Shown: positions 45,769 through 56,336, counted from the stretch's first letter. The stretch is DNA of 64,000 nucleotides from an uncultured Duncaniella sp. (GCA_910577335.1 CAJTMJ010000008.1:38679-102678); one strand, 5' to 3'. A program made the numbers and translations. The notes: generated from the letters alone by a model not told the origin.

Positions 45769-46779
45769 TTATTTCTTCATGAATGGTTTCAGCAGGTCGT
45801 TAAGTTGGTCATATTCTACAAGAAATCCGTCATGACCGAAAGGTGATTGGATTTCTCCATAGACTGCTCCCGGTATCTTATCGCATAGATCTTTCATCTC
45901 CTTAGGGGGAAAGACTATATCTGTAGTCAATCCTATCACTATTGTCTTGGCTTTGATTGTTGAGAGTGCTTTGTTCATTCCGCCACGCCTGCGACCGACG
46001 TCGTGTGTGTCAAAGGCGTTCAGGATTGCGTAGTATGAGTATGCGTCAAATCGGCGACACAGTTTTTCACCCTGATATTGCTGATAACTTGCAGCTCGGT
46101 GTATGGCGGGCAGCTCTTCAGTGTCTTGCTGAGTAATATTATAGCCGTAATAACCTCTGTAGGACAGTAGACCTATGGCTCGCGCCGCAGCCAATCCCTT
46201 ACGTCCGGCATCCGGACGTGGTTCGCCAAATGTTTTGTCTGCTTCTATGCACATGCGCTGTGTTTCATCGATGGCTATTGTCCACGGTGTTGCGATGGCA
46301 TCGGTCGCCATAAGCGCAAGACGGGTGAAACGGTCAGGTTCCATCACTGCCCATTCGATAGCTTGAAATCCACCGACCGAACACCCCACAAGAGTGTCGA
46401 TATGTCCGATACCCAGCGCATCTGCAAGCACCCGGTGGGCATTCACGATGTCACGTATGGTATACGGAGGAAAATCTTTGTAATAAGGCTTCCCTGTAGC
46501 AGGATTTTCATGTAGGGGAGCGGTGGTGCCGTAGGGCGAGCCGAGAATATTCGCACAGATTACAAAATGCTCTGCCGGATCAAGGAATTTGCCTGATTCC
46601 ACTGTGTGGGGCCACCAGTCCTGAACATCGCTGTTGGCTGTAAGCGCATGACACACCCATACCACATTATCCCGGTTTTCGTTAAGAGTACCGTATGTGT
46701 GATATGCAATCCGTAAGGCTGGAAGTTCTCCGCCGAGTTCAAGTTGAAATGGAGAGTTATGCTGGTAAAACTGAATCAT
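45769..46779 (-). CDS. metX: Homoserine O-acetyltransferase
   Basis: 336 aa alpha/beta-hydrolase. Nucleophile Ser134 in GCSVGGFQ; ANILGSPYGTTAP and DFPPYTIRDIVNAHRVL match MetX; Asp in TTDIVFPPKE and His in FGHDGF complete the triad. It activates homoserine for methionine synthesis. Acetyl versus succinyl donor was not checked residue by residue. Its -7 box is at 46802-46809. Confidence 0.92.
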   Translation of the reverse strand: MIQFYQHNSPFQLELGGELPALRIAYHTYGTLNENRDNVVWVCHALTANSDVQDWWPHTVESGKFLDPAEHFVICANILGSPYGTTAPLHENPATGKPYYKDFPPYTIRDIVNAHRVLADALGIGHIDTLVGCSVGGFQAIEWAVMEPDRFTRLALMATDAIATPWTIAIDETQRMCIEADKTFGEPRPDAGRKGLAAARAIGLLSYRGYYGYNITQQDTEELPAIHRAASYQQYQGEKLCRRFDAYSYYAILNAFDTHDVGRRRGGMNKALSTIKAKTIVIGLTTDIVFPPKEMKDLCDKIPGAVYGEIQSPFGHDGFLVEYDQLNDLLKPFMKK

Positions 46780-46801
46780 CGATAAATGGCTATTGTGAGT
46801 G

Positions 46802-46809
46802 CAAAGTTA
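46802..46809 (-). promoter_or_regulatory. -7 box for metX operon
   Basis: Minus-strand TAACTTTG, 22 bases before the metX ATG. No SAM riboswitch-like structure fits in so short a leader. Confidence 0.55.
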
Positions 46810-46878
46810 CACATTAAAATTCACATTATCGCATCTTTTTCGATGATTCATGCTTTAAGCTGTTGAGGAAATGTTTCT

Positions 46879-47835
46879 TTAAAATATCACATTGTATTTG
46901 TGCAGGAGGGTGAGGGGGTGGTAGGATTCTTTGGCGTAGCGGAGTCCGGGGTCGCCTACATCTTCCTGACGATTTATATAGAGTATCTCGGGATGGCGTT
47001 GTGTCATCATCTCGGCAAATAGCTTGTTGACAGTTTCGCCGGCTCCCGGTATCTTATGGTTCATTTTCTCGATATGCACATGCAATGTGTCAGTCAGCAC
47101 TTCTCCGATGGTAAATGCCACGATGCCGTCGGTGGGCGTTGACAATACTGCACCCTCGAAAGGATAACGGCTGAGATTGTCAAGCACATGTTTAACCTGC
47201 TCGCGTTCGATGTCGGCAAGCGCCGGCTTGGAAAGCGGCAGATGTGTGGCGTCAAAAAATTCCTTGACGGCATGGACTTTATCGGCTGTCAATGGTTCGA
47301 ATATGTAACCCGGATTGTCGGTGATGAAACGATTGACATGGTTGCGCTTCTTGCTGAGCTTTTTCCCTGAAAGTGTTGACAGAGCTTCGGCTGAATAGAG
47401 GTAATCGCTCCAATCTTCCAATTGCTCAACTTTAACTGCACCGAGTTCCTGCAGGATGGGGAGAGCTTCTTCCGGTACGGCGGAAAATTGTAGGCTCATG
47501 TGCCTACTGTCGCAGTAATCGGACAAAAGAGGGACCGACTCTTCCAACCCCATCTTGCCGACAGGGAGCGAAAAAGCCGGTCGAGTGACGTCATCTTCAG
47601 TCACACCTTTAATAAAAAGTGTGTCGTTGAAGATACAATATGTATAGTCGAAATAGTCGATCCACATGTATATACCTCCGATTGAGAAATCGCAAGTGCG
47701 GCTGGAGGTATTTCTGAGTATTGAGCGCAGAAATGGGATTGAGTCAAACGTGAAAGGTCTGAATCGTAACGGTGAATTTTTCCCGGCAGTAATAGTTGAA
47801 ACCATGTACCTGCCTGTCTGGCGCGGTGTAATCAT
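46879..47835 (-). CDS. DUF2156 (GNAT-fold) protein
   Basis: 318 aa. RFRPFTFDSIPFLRSIL near the start, KKLSKKRNHVNRF in the middle and YINRQEDVGDPGLRYAKESYHPL at the end match DUF2156, the GNAT-like domain also found in phosphatidylglycerol lysyltransferases. No membrane segments, so a soluble aminoacyl- or acyltransferase is likely. The ATG at 47805 is an alternative start. Lies downstream of fabD on the same strand, 84 bases away. Confidence 0.75.
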   Translation of the reverse strand: MITPRQTGRYMVSTITAGKNSPLRFRPFTFDSIPFLRSILRNTSSRTCDFSIGGIYMWIDYFDYTYCIFNDTLFIKGVTEDDVTRPAFSLPVGKMGLEESVPLLSDYCDSRHMSLQFSAVPEEALPILQELGAVKVEQLEDWSDYLYSAEALSTLSGKKLSKKRNHVNRFITDNPGYIFEPLTADKVHAVKEFFDATHLPLSKPALADIEREQVKHVLDNLSRYPFEGAVLSTPTDGIVAFTIGEVLTDTLHVHIEKMNHKIPGAGETVNKLFAEMMTQRHPEILYINRQEDVGDPGLRYAKESYHPLTLLHKYNVIF

Positions 47836-47919
47836 AAAAATTTGTTTATTTCAATTTGCTATAATAACACTTTGCGACAGGGGAGGGTTCAACTTAGTTA
47901 CATCGCTCCGGGAGAACTA

Positions 47920-48798
47920 TTATTGACGACCGTCTACAGCAACTTCACGATTGATTTTGGATACAAGACCCTGAAGCACCTTGCCCGGACCGAGTTCCAC
48001 AAATTCAGTAGCGCCGTCAGCAATCATGTTCTGAACGCTCTGAGTCCAACGGACGGGAGCAGTGAGCTGAGCTACGAGATTTGTTTTGATTTCTGCGGGG
48101 TCAGTGTGGGGTTTTGCATCCACATTCTGATAAACAGGCACAGTAGGAGTATGGAATTCAGTCCTTTCAATGGCTTCGGCGAGTTCGGCACGTGCAGGCT
48201 CCATGCATGGAGAATGGAATGCGCCACCTACTTTAAGCTTGAGGGCACGTTTAGCACCGGCGGCTTTGAGCTGCTCGCAAGCGGCATCGATAGCCTCCTC
48301 TTCGCCGGATATAACTATCTGACCGGGGCAGTTATAGTTTGCGCATACTACCACGCCGGGAGTTGCTTCACAGATTTCCTCAACCTTCTCATCGGGGAGT
48401 GCAAGTACAGCAGCCATGGTTGACGGTTTTAGCTCACATGCTTTCTGCATAGCCTGAGCACGGGCAGAAACAAGACGGAGACCATCTTCGAAGCTGAGTG
48501 CGCCGGCTGCCACGAGTGCGGAGAATTCGCCGAGAGAGTGTCCCGCAACCATTGAAGGATTGAAGTCATCGCCGAGAGTCTTGGCAAGAATCACAGAGTG
48601 AAGGAATATGGCAGGTTGAGTTACCTTAGTCTGACGGAGATCTTCGTCAGTGCCGGCGAACATGAGGTCAGTGATGCGGAAACCGAGAATGTCGTTGGCT
48701 TTCTCAAACATCTCCTTAGCCACTGGATTGTTATCATAAAGGTCTTTGCCCATTCCTACGAACTGAGCGCCCTGACCGGGGAAAACAAATGCTTTCAT
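47920..48798 (-). CDS. fabD: Malonyl-CoA:ACP transacylase
   Basis: 292 aa. FPGQGAQFVGMGKDLYD at the start, catalytic Ser88 in GHSLGEF, and the FHSPCM His motif. It loads malonate onto acyl carrier protein for fatty acid synthesis. A -7 box TAACTTTG lies at 48869-48876 on the minus strand. Confidence 0.95.
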   Translation of the reverse strand: MKAFVFPGQGAQFVGMGKDLYDNNPVAKEMFEKANDILGFRITDLMFAGTDEDLRQTKVTQPAIFLHSVILAKTLGDDFNPSMVAGHSLGEFSALVAAGALSFEDGLRLVSARAQAMQKACELKPSTMAAVLALPDEKVEEICEATPGVVVCANYNCPGQIVISGEEEAIDAACEQLKAAGAKRALKLKVGGAFHSPCMEPARAELAEAIERTEFHTPTVPVYQNVDAKPHTDPAEIKTNLVAQLTAPVRWTQSVQNMIADGATEFVELGPGKVLQGLVSKINREVAVDGRQ

Positions 48799-48868
48799 AT
48801 TTGTACTGTTTTTTGTGATATTTCAGTCAAAGAAGGTAGTTACACCCTCTAAATAATTTTTCAGAGTG

Positions 48869-48876
48869 CAAAGTTA
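48869..48876 (-). promoter_or_regulatory. -7 box for fabD
   Basis: Minus-strand TAACTTTG, 70 bases before the fabD ATG; divergent from the tatA promoter at 48921. Confidence 0.5.
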
Positions 48877-48920
48877 CGATTTTTTCACCAAACAGGGGAT
48901 AATATCTTATGGAAAATCAC

Positions 48921-48928
48921 TAACTTTG
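48921..48928 (+). promoter_or_regulatory. -7 box for the tatAC operon
   Basis: TAACTTTG, 52 bases before the tatA ATG. Confidence 0.5.
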
Positions 48929-48980
48929 TGGTAATAAACCAAGCATCAACATTTTTTATTACTTTGAAATTCTGAAAATT

Positions 48981-49220
48981 ATGATACCTTGTCTATTCAA
49001 TATCGGCACCGGAGAAGTAATCATCATAGTGGTGGTGATACTCCTTTTATTCGGCGCAAAACGTATACCTGAACTTGCCCGCAGTATCGGTAAGGGTATA
49101 AATTCATTCAAGCAGGGAATGAATGAGGTCTCCACGGAGATTACTAATAATGCCCCGACCGACTCAAAGGCTGACTCAAAAAATTCATCCACAACACCTA
49201 AAGAAGAATCAGAAAAGTGA
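48981..49220 (+). CDS. tatA: Twin-arginine translocase subunit TatA
   Basis: 79 aa. A short N-terminal membrane helix (IGTGEVIIIVVVILLLFGA), the FGAKRIPEL hinge and an amphipathic helix (ARSIGKGINSFKQGM), then an acidic tail. It forms the pore of the Tat system, which exports folded proteins. Its stop overlaps the tatC start (GTGA). Confidence 0.93.
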   Translation: MIPCLFNIGTGEVIIIVVVILLLFGAKRIPELARSIGKGINSFKQGMNEVSTEITNNAPTDSKADSKNSSTTPKEESEK

Positions 49221-50044
49221 CGACTTCCGGCGAAATGGGATTTTGGGACCATGCCGAGGTGCTGCGCGGGGTATTGCTTCGTGTGGCAGCTGTGGTTTTT
49301 GTCCTCATGATAGCATTTTTCGCTGCGATGCCGTATATTTTTGACAATATAATTCTTGCGCCGTGTCATGGCGACTTTGTGCTATACAGATTCTTGGATC
49401 AGATTTCATCTACCGGTATTCTTGGTGAAAGCAGCGGTAATGTCACCGATTTTAATGTTAGTCTGATAAATATTCAGCTCGCTTCACAATTTTTCATTCA
49501 CATGACGAGCTCTTTTTGGCTCGCATTGATATTTTCATTCCCTATAATCATATATCTGTTATGGGGATTTATCGCCCCCGGGCTGTATGATAATGAGAAA
49601 CGTGGAGTGAAGGGAGCGTTCCTCGCAGGAAATATAATGTTTTTCCTTGGTGTATGCGTGGGATATTTTCTCGTCTTTCCGCTTACATTGCGTTTCCTCG
49701 CCGACTATCAGCTGAGTGCGATGGTGCCAAATCAGATATCGTTAGATTCATACATGGATAACTTCATGGTTCTGATTTTAGTGATGGGGATTATTTTCGA
49801 GCTTCCATTGTTGGCATGGCTGCTGGGAAAGACCGGATTTTTGACAAGGGAATTATTTATAAGGTATCGTCGCCATGCGGTGGTGGCGTTGCTTATACTT
49901 TCTGCTGTGATAACGCCAACGGGCGATCCGTTTACTTTAATGGTTGTATTTCTCCCGATATATGTTCTGTGGGAAGTTTCAGCCTTTACAGTGCCGAGCC
50001 GCAAGACTGAGGATGGCGATATAGTCACAGCATTAAATCATTGA
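49217..50044 (+). CDS. tatC: Twin-arginine translocase subunit TatC
   Basis: 275 aa with six membrane helices. FWDHAEVLRGVLLR is the conserved N-terminal TatC motif, and FPIIIYLLWGFIAPGLYDNEKR is the second signature. It binds the twin-arginine signal peptide. The GTG start overlaps tatA; an ATG at 49235 is the alternative. No tatB is seen, as usual in Bacteroidetes. Confidence 0.94.
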   Translation: MTTSGEMGFWDHAEVLRGVLLRVAAVVFVLMIAFFAAMPYIFDNIILAPCHGDFVLYRFLDQISSTGILGESSGNVTDFNVSLINIQLASQFFIHMTSSFWLALIFSFPIIIYLLWGFIAPGLYDNEKRGVKGAFLAGNIMFFLGVCVGYFLVFPLTLRFLADYQLSAMVPNQISLDSYMDNFMVLILVMGIIFELPLLAWLLGKTGFLTRELFIRYRRHAVVALLILSAVITPTGDPFTLMVVFLPIYVLWEVSAFTVPSRKTEDGDIVTALNH

Positions 50045-50067
50045 TAACTATTAAAGAAATAAGGAAT

Positions 50068-50736
50068 ATGAATGTCGGAATAATAGTGGCAATGGGGAAA
50101 GAGCTGAATCTCATCCTTCCTTTGCTTGAACAACACGCCACAGAGATTAAGAATAACACGGTTTTTCATACCGGGATTGTGAACGGCAACCATATAGCAT
50201 TGATGCAATGCGGGATAGGTAAGGTCAATGCCGCAATAGGAGCGGCAACTCTGATAGATTCATTCAATCCTTCGCTTGTCATTAATACCGGTGTTGCAGC
50301 AGGTACCGGAGATGATGTGGCTGTTATGGATATAGTGGTGGCTGACAATGTGGCTCACCATGACTTTTGGTGTATAGGTGAGGAGTGGGGGCAAGTACCC
50401 GGATGTCCGCGCCTTTTCGAGACACAATCATTTGAGGTTGACTATTCCGACCCCTCAATCAAGCAAGGTCTTATTGTGTCGGGCGAGAAATTCATAGAGA
50501 GTAAGCAGGAAGTAGATGTGATTCGTTCGCATTTCCCTCAGGCTATGGCAGTTGATATGGAATCGGCAGCCATTGCGCAAGTGTGCCATATAAAGGATGT
50601 TCCATTCTTTTGTATGAGAGTTATCAGCGACACCCCATGGTGCAGCCATGATAATTCACGCCAGTATGAGGACTTCTGGGAAGCTGCTCCATGCCATTCA
50701 TTTGACTTGCTTCGCCGTGTGTTAAACAGTATTTGA
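50068..50736 (+). CDS. mtnN: MTA/SAH nucleosidase
   Basis: 222 aa from the ATG at 50068 (the TTG at 50041 overlaps tatC and is unlikely). MNVGIIVAMGKE with Glu12, then NTGVAAG, AVDMESAAIAQVC and the SD of VISDT are the MtnN active-site set. It removes adenine from S-adenosylhomocysteine and methylthioadenosine. The next gene, luxS, uses its product, so the activated-methyl cycle is encoded as a pair. Confidence 0.92.
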   Translation: MNVGIIVAMGKELNLILPLLEQHATEIKNNTVFHTGIVNGNHIALMQCGIGKVNAAIGAATLIDSFNPSLVINTGVAAGTGDDVAVMDIVVADNVAHHDFWCIGEEWGQVPGCPRLFETQSFEVDYSDPSIKQGLIVSGEKFIESKQEVDVIRSHFPQAMAVDMESAAIAQVCHIKDVPFFCMRVISDTPWCSHDNSRQYEDFWEAAPCHSFDLLRRVLNSI

Positions 50737-50748
50737 TAAGCTTTTGTA

Positions 50749-51228
50749 ATGGAAAAGATACCGAGTTTTACAATCAACCACGAAATATTAAAGCGTGGGG
50801 TGTATGTGTCACGTAAGGATGTCACACCATCGGGCGACGTGATAACCACCTTTGATGTGCGCATGACGGAACCTAACCGTCAGTCGGCTTTGTCGCCAAA
50901 AGCGTTACATGCCATGGAACACCTCGCAGCTACATTTCTGCGTAATCATCCCAAATGGAAATCCCGAATAATATATTGGGGACCTATGGGCTGTTGCACT
51001 GGAAATTACATGCTTGTGCAGGGCGATCTGACATCACGTGACATACTTCCTTTGGTAAAGGAGACAATGGAATTTGTCGCAGGTTATGAAGGTGAAATTC
51101 CGGGTGCCACACCAAGGGATTGTGGCAATTATTCGTTCATGGACTTGAAGGCAGCCCGTGAGGCAGCCCGTAGCTATATAGATGAGGTGCTTGACCGCAT
51201 CACCGATGAGAATCTTGAATATAAATGA
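50749..51228 (+). CDS. luxS: S-ribosylhomocysteine lyase (autoinducer-2 synthase)
   Basis: 159 aa. Metal ligands His54 and His58 (HAMEHL) and Cys125 (RDCGNYS) are present; Cys82 in GCCTGNY is the catalytic thiol position. It makes homocysteine and the AI-2 precursor DPD. Directly after mtnN (12 bases). Its last four bases overlap the next gene. Confidence 0.95.
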   Translation: MEKIPSFTINHEILKRGVYVSRKDVTPSGDVITTFDVRMTEPNRQSALSPKALHAMEHLAATFLRNHPKWKSRIIYWGPMGCCTGNYMLVQGDLTSRDILPLVKETMEFVAGYEGEIPGATPRDCGNYSFMDLKAAREAARSYIDEVLDRITDENLEYK

Positions 51229-51875
51229 AAGATTTAAAAGGAATAAAAGGCAAATATTACATAGCAAAGCTCATAGAAGAGGGTGAGCATGAACATCAGG
51301 ACTTCAAATTCGCAATTTCCGATGCACGTAAGATAGCCAGAAGCCTGTCGGCGTTTGCCAATAATGATGGCGGACGCCTTTTGGTTGGCGTGAAGGATAA
51401 CGGAGTGATAGCCGGAGTAAGGAATGAGGAGGATATATATGTGATAGAACAGGCTGCACAGATGTATTGCCGTCCCGAACAGGAAATAAATGTCACGGCG
51501 TTCAAATGTGAGGGCGGTTTGACTGTGTTCCGCATAGAAATTGCACGTTCGGCAGTGCGTCCTGTCACCGTGCATGAGACCGATGGCTCATGGAAGGCTT
51601 ATTACAGGGTAAAGGATGAAAATATAGCCGCACCTGATCTGATGGTAAGAGCATGGAGGCGAGCTACAAAAAGTGAGGGGACACTTTTGACTCTTAACGA
51701 TGCTGAAAAACTATTGCTTGAACTTGCGGAGAACAACCCCGTAAGATTAGAAGATTTCATGGTCTCGGCGCATGTGTCGAGGGCAATGGCTGAGGAGATG
51801 GTGATACGTCTGCATGTCATGGGTATGCTGGATTTCAAATATGACGGTGAGCGGTTCAATCTGATCGCCCTTTGA
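51225..51875 (+). CDS. AlbA_2 (Schlafen-type) domain protein
   Basis: 216 aa. Residues about 13-130 form the AlbA_2 domain (EHQDFKFAISDARKIARS, FANNDGGRLLVGVKDNG), the fold of Schlafen-like nucleic-acid-binding or nuclease proteins. The C-terminal 70 residues look like a winged helix (NPVRLEDFMVSAHVSRAMAEEMVIRL). It is translationally coupled to luxS (ATGA overlap). Function not known; a transcription regulator is the simplest guess. Confidence 0.8.
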   Translation: MKDLKGIKGKYYIAKLIEEGEHEHQDFKFAISDARKIARSLSAFANNDGGRLLVGVKDNGVIAGVRNEEDIYVIEQAAQMYCRPEQEINVTAFKCEGGLTVFRIEIARSAVRPVTVHETDGSWKAYYRVKDENIAAPDLMVRAWRRATKSEGTLLTLNDAEKLLLELAENNPVRLEDFMVSAHVSRAMAEEMVIRLHVMGMLDFKYDGERFNLIAL

Positions 51876-51930
51876 AAAACATATATCAGGCTTCGTTTTC
51901 CCCAATTCAAATTTTTACATTATGTATAAA

Positions 51931-51970
51931 AAGCGCAGAAGGATAGTCTCGCGACTCTCCTTCTGCTTCA
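51931..51970. terminator. Terminator after the luxS operon
   Basis: GCAGAAGG..AGTC (51935 on) pairs with ACT.TCCTTCTGC (ending 51966) around TCGCG. The remaining 125 bases to pgi hold nothing notable. Confidence 0.7.
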
Positions 51971-52095
51971 AATACACAATTATCTATAAAACAACTATTT
52001 AATTTCTATGGCTACTTGCCATAAATATCTTGAATTTTAAAACTTGATTCAGTATTCTTAATCTGATACAAATTTATGAAAAAAATATCAATTTA

Positions 52096-53439
52096 TCACT
52101 GAATACGCGCTTTTATTGCTTCAGTTTCTTTTTCGTAGCCGGGTTTAGCGAGTAATGCAAACATGTTGCGCTTGTAAGCTTCAACGCCGGGCTGGTTGAA
52201 CGGATTCACGCCAAGGATGTAACCGCTGATACCGCAAGCCTTTTCAAAGAAGTAGATGAGCTGACCGAGGTATTTTTCCTCAAGTGCCGGAAGGGTGATG
52301 AGGATGTTGGGCACACCACCGTCAACGTGGGCAAGACGGGTTCCGAGTTCAGCCATCTTGTTAACTTCGTCAACATGTTTGCCGGCGATATAGTTAAGAC
52401 CGTCGAGGTTGGCTTCATCAGATGGGATAAGCTTTTCGTGTTTTGTTTCCTGAACTGATATTACAGTTTCGAATATAGTGCGTTCACCTTCCTGGATCCA
52501 CTGACCCATTGAGTGGAGGTCGGTTGAGTTGTCAACAGCGGTGGGGAATATGCCAAGGTGATCCTTACCTTCGCTTTCGCCATAAAGCTGTTTCCACCAT
52601 TCTCCGAAGTAATGAAGTTTAGGATTGTAGTTCACAAGTATCTCTGTCTTTTTACCGGCAGCGTATAGCGCATTTCTTGTTTCGGCATAGAGATATGCGG
52701 GGTTCTGAGCGTCGGCAGCGTTGGTGTTCTTTTCCATTTCTGCTGCGCCATCAATCATGGCACGGATATCGAAACCTGCAACAGCGATGGGAAGCAAACC
52801 TACAGGGGTGAGCACAGAGAAACGACCACCAACATTGTCAGCAATGACAAATGTCTTGTATCCTTCCTCGTTGGCAAGGCGACGAAGAGCTCCGCGCTGA
52901 GCATCGGTTATAGCTACAATGCGTTTGCGAGCTTCTTCCAGACCGAGTTGGCGTTCAAGCTGCTCTTTCAACAGACGGAATGCAATGGCGGGTTCAGTGG
53001 TAGTACCGCTCTTGGAAATAACGATGATACCGAAACGTTTGTCCTTAAGGTAGTCCTGAAGTTCAAAGAGGTAATCCTCGCCAATGTTTTGTCCTGCAAA
53101 CAGAACTTTAGGTTCTCCTTGCACGCCGGGACGATAAGCTGCGAAGCTATCGCTGAGTGCTTCAATCACAGCCTTTGCGCCAAGATAGCTACCACCAATA
53201 CCGATAGCGACAACTGTGTCGCAAGATGCACGGAGTGCTTCGGCGGTTGCCACGATGTCATCAAGCAATGCATCGGTTGTTTCGGTGGGAAGGTTTACCC
53301 AGCCAAGGAAGTCATTGCCGGCACCTGTTCCGTTGAGAACTTTGTCAAGAGCTTCAGTTGCTTTATTGTCAAGCTTACTAATCTCTTCGTGGCTCACTGT
53401 TGAGAGCACGTCTTTGATACCAACGTTTATAGTTTTCAT
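52096..53439 (-). CDS. pgi: Glucose-6-phosphate isomerase
   Basis: 447 aa, the short bacterial type. [39 protein letters not shown] and [16 protein letters not shown] are the sugar-isomerase signatures. Interconverts glucose- and fructose-6-phosphate. Lies between gpsA and a terminator, same strand as gpsA and lysS. Confidence 0.95.
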   Translation of the reverse strand: MKTINVGIKDVLSTVSHEEISKLDNKATEALDKVLNGTGAGNDFLGWVNLPTETTDALLDDIVATAEALRASCDTVVAIGIGGSYLGAKAVIEALSDSFAAYRPGVQGEPKVLFAGQNIGEDYLFELQDYLKDKRFGIIVISKSGTTTEPAIAFRLLKEQLERQLGLEEARKRIVAITDAQRGALRRLANEEGYKTFVIADNVGGRFSVLTPVGLLPIAVAGFDIRAMIDGAAEMEKNTNAADAQNPAYLYAETRNALYAAGKKTEILVNYNPKLHYFGEWWKQLYGESEGKDHLGIFPTAVDNSTDLHSMGQWIQEGERTIFETVISVQETKHEKLIPSDEANLDGLNYIAGKHVDEVNKMAELGTRLAHVDGGVPNILITLPALEEKYLGQLIYFFEKACGISGYILGVNPFNQPGVEAYKRNMFALLAKPGYEKETEAIKARIQ

Positions 53440-53490
53440 CGTTTTATTGTTTTGTAAGTTTTTGTTAGTCTTTTAGGTATAGATTAATTG

Positions 53491-54483
53491 TCAAATGAAC
53501 CACTTGCCAAGAGAACGGATAGACCGTTCGGCATTGGCATGGCGGTAAAGAATATCATACACGGCGTCGAGTATAGGCATCTCGATACCATATTCTTTGT
53601 TTATCTCTTTTATGCATTTAGTGCCGTAGTATCCTTCCGCAGTCTGCTCCATTTCCATTCTTGCAGTCGATACGGAGTATCCCTTTCCGATTATTGATCC
53701 GAAATTGTGGTTTCGGGAGAATCGGGAATATGCGGTGACAAGGAGGTCGCCAAGATAAACCGAGTCACAGATACATCTGGGGCGAGGGCAGACTTCGTCT
53801 ATGAAGCGTTCCATCTCACGGATGGCGTTGCTGACCAGCATGGCGAGGAAATTGTCTCCACCTTTCATTCCGTGGATAATACCGGCGGCGATTGAATAGA
53901 CATTTTTAAGCACTGCCGCATATTCTATCCCTTCGACATCGCTGGAGGTTATGGTGCGGGTGTTAGGTGCTGAAAGCTTGCTCCCGAACTCCTCCGCATT
54001 GCAGATATTATGGCATCCGACAGTTAAAAAACTCGGACGGTCAAGAGCTACCTCCTCAGCATGGCAGGGACCGGCAACGACTATTATCTTGTCTTTGTCA
54101 ACGCCAAAGCGGCGAACCATGAAGTCCGAGATAATCTCATTGTCACCGGGCACGATACCTTTTACGGCTGAGACAATGCATTTGTTTGATATATCAACCT
54201 GTATCTTATTTATATGGGTCTTGAAATAGGGAGAAGGCATGACGAGGAGGAGTGTGTCAGTCTGAGAGCATACATAATTTATGTCGCTCGAAAATTCAAT
54301 TCGTGAGACATCAAACTGTACGTCGGTCAGGTATGCCGGATTGTGTCCCAGACGTTTGAAATCGTCGATGCGGTCATCACGGCGCATGTACCATAGAATG
54401 GAGTCGCAATTGCGCAACAAGAGCTTGGCGAGAGCTGTAGCCCAACTGCCGCCACCCATAACTGCTATTTTTTTGAAATTCAT
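53491..54483 (-). CDS. gpsA: Glycerol-3-phosphate dehydrogenase [NAD(P)+]
   Basis: 330 aa from the ATG at 54483. Nucleotide-binding GGGSWATALAKLL, then SAVKGI, VAGPCHAEEVA and the catalytic region EYAAVLKNVYSIAAGIIHG. Makes glycerol-3-phosphate for phospholipids. Follows lysS by 59 bases. Confidence 0.94.
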   Translation of the reverse strand: MNFKKIAVMGGGSWATALAKLLLRNCDSILWYMRRDDRIDDFKRLGHNPAYLTDVQFDVSRIEFSSDINYVCSQTDTLLLVMPSPYFKTHINKIQVDISNKCIVSAVKGIVPGDNEIISDFMVRRFGVDKDKIIVVAGPCHAEEVALDRPSFLTVGCHNICNAEEFGSKLSAPNTRTITSSDVEGIEYAAVLKNVYSIAAGIIHGMKGGDNFLAMLVSNAIREMERFIDEVCPRPRCICDSVYLGDLLVTAYSRFSRNHNFGSIIGKGYSVSTARMEMEQTAEGYYGTKCIKEINKEYGIEMPILDAVYDILYRHANAERSIRSLGKWFI

Positions 54484-54542
54484 GGTCAATGCGAACTGAT
54501 GAGGTTCTTGTGTTTGAGGTTAAATTATTATTTTCGGATTCA

Positions 54543-56279
54543 TCATGCCTCGGGAGCGGCAGCGGTGATCCATTGCTCTACTTCTTCGACAGTGGGATTT
54601 TTGAATCCGAGTTTATATTTTTTGTTAATACCGCAAAGCTCCTGATGGAGTTTTCCGGCTGTTTGGGTGCCAAGGAGTTCCACAGTGTAGACACCGGCTT
54701 TATAAAGAGGTGCTACCCATTCGGACGCAATCCCTAAAGCTGTGAAGGCTTCCTCTTTGTCGCGACGCTGAGTCTTTTCCGGACGCATCTGCGGGAAGAA
54801 GAGAACTTCCTGAATGGTGGTTTGTCCGGTCATCAGCATCACGAGGCGGTCCATACCGATACCCATACCTGATGTTGGGGGCATACCGTATTCAAGTGCG
54901 CGAATGAAGTCCTGATCGATGATCATGGCTTCGTCGTCACCCTTCTCGCCAAGTTTCATCTGTTCTACAAAACGTTCGTACTGGTCGATCGGGTCATTGA
55001 GTTCCGAGTATGCGTTAGCAAGCTCCTTGCCATTGACCATGAGTTCGAAACGTTCGGTAAGTTCCGGGTTATTGCGGTGACGCTTTGTGAGCGGTGACAT
55101 TTCTATCGGGTAATCGATGATGAAAGTCGGCTGTATGTAAAGACCTTCGCATTTCTCACCGAAAATTTCATCGATAAGCTTTCCTTTACCCATCGAATCA
55201 TCCACTTCTATGCCAAGGCTTTTTGCAGTCTCACGGAGCTGAGCCTCATCCATGCCTGAAATGTCGATGCCGGTATGTTCTTTAATTGCGTCAATCATGG
55301 TGACACGTTTATACGGCGCTTTGAAATCTATCTCGTTGTCGCCGACCTTAACCTTAGTGGTACCGTTGACATCAAGACATATTTTCTCAAGCATTTTTTC
55401 AGTGAACGCCATCATCCAGTTGTAGTCCTTGTAGGCTACATATATTTCCATACAGGTAAACTCAGGATTATGGGTGCGGTCCATACCTTCGTTGCGGAAA
55501 TTCTTGGAGAATTCATATACGCCTTCGAAACCGCCTACGATAAGACGTTTGAGATACAACTCATCGGCAATACGGAGGTACAAGGGTATGTCAAGAGCGT
55601 TATGGTGGGTAATGAACGGACGGGCAGCCGCACCACCGGGTATAGATTGGAGTATCGGTGTCTCCACTTCCATGTATCCGGCATTGTTGAAATACTCACG
55701 CATAGAAGTGTATACCTTGTTACGCTTGATGAAGATATCTTTTACTCCATCATTGACAACGAGGTCAACATAGCGGCGGCGATAACGCAACTCCGGATCG
55801 TCGAAAGCATCGTAGGTCACACCGTCTTTTACCTTAACAATAGGTAGGGGCCGCAGTGATTTGCTGAGGACTGTCAGCTCTTGAGCATGTACGGAAATTT
55901 CACCTGTCTGGGTGCGGAACACATATCCTTTTACTCCAACGAAGTCACCAATGTCGAGAAGCTTCTTGAACACTACATTATATAGATCCTTGTCTTCTCC
56001 CGGACAGATTTCATCACGGTTGACATATACCTGTATGCGTCCGTGGGAATCCTGAAGTTCCATGAATGAAGCCTTGCCCATGATGCGGCGCCCCATGATA
56101 CGACCGGCAACTGACACTTCCCTTACGGGAGCTTCGTCGGCAAATGTTTCTTTTATTTCATCTGTATAACCGGTGACCGTGAATTCTGCAGCGGGATATG
56201 GCTCGATACCCCTCTTACGCATTTCATCAAGACTTCCGCGTCTAACTATTTCTTGTTCGCTTAATTCAAGAACATTCAT
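54543..56279 (-). CDS. lysS: Lysyl-tRNA synthetase (class II)
   Basis: 578 aa. N-terminal OB-fold anticodon domain (about 60-150), then class II motifs: [15 protein letters not shown] with [17 protein letters not shown] (motif 1 region), [17 protein letters not shown] (motif 2) and [15 protein letters not shown] (motif 3). A C-terminal extension of about 75 residues is typical of Bacteroidetes LysS. -7 box TAATTTTG at 56329-56336 on the minus strand. Confidence 0.96.
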   Translation of the reverse strand: MNVLELSEQEIVRRGSLDEMRKRGIEPYPAAEFTVTGYTDEIKETFADEAPVREVSVAGRIMGRRIMGKASFMELQDSHGRIQVYVNRDEICPGEDKDLYNVVFKKLLDIGDFVGVKGYVFRTQTGEISVHAQELTVLSKSLRPLPIVKVKDGVTYDAFDDPELRYRRRYVDLVVNDGVKDIFIKRNKVYTSMREYFNNAGYMEVETPILQSIPGGAAARPFITHHNALDIPLYLRIADELYLKRLIVGGFEGVYEFSKNFRNEGMDRTHNPEFTCMEIYVAYKDYNWMMAFTEKMLEKICLDVNGTTKVKVGDNEIDFKAPYKRVTMIDAIKEHTGIDISGMDEAQLRETAKSLGIEVDDSMGKGKLIDEIFGEKCEGLYIQPTFIIDYPIEMSPLTKRHRNNPELTERFELMVNGKELANAYSELNDPIDQYERFVEQMKLGEKGDDEAMIIDQDFIRALEYGMPPTSGMGIGMDRLVMLMTGQTTIQEVLFFPQMRPEKTQRRDKEEAFTALGIASEWVAPLYKAGVYTVELLGTQTAGKLHQELCGINKKYKLGFKNPTVEEVEQWITAAAPEA

Positions 56280-56328
56280 TTTTCCTATCTGAATATTGGT
56301 TGTTTTAACGTAGTTGGAGATTTAAGTG

Positions 56329-56336
56329 CAAAATTA
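56329..56336 (-). promoter_or_regulatory. -7 box for lysS
   Basis: Minus-strand TAATTTTG, 49 bases before the lysS ATG. The rest of the gap to the rubredoxin gene shows nothing further. Confidence 0.5.
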
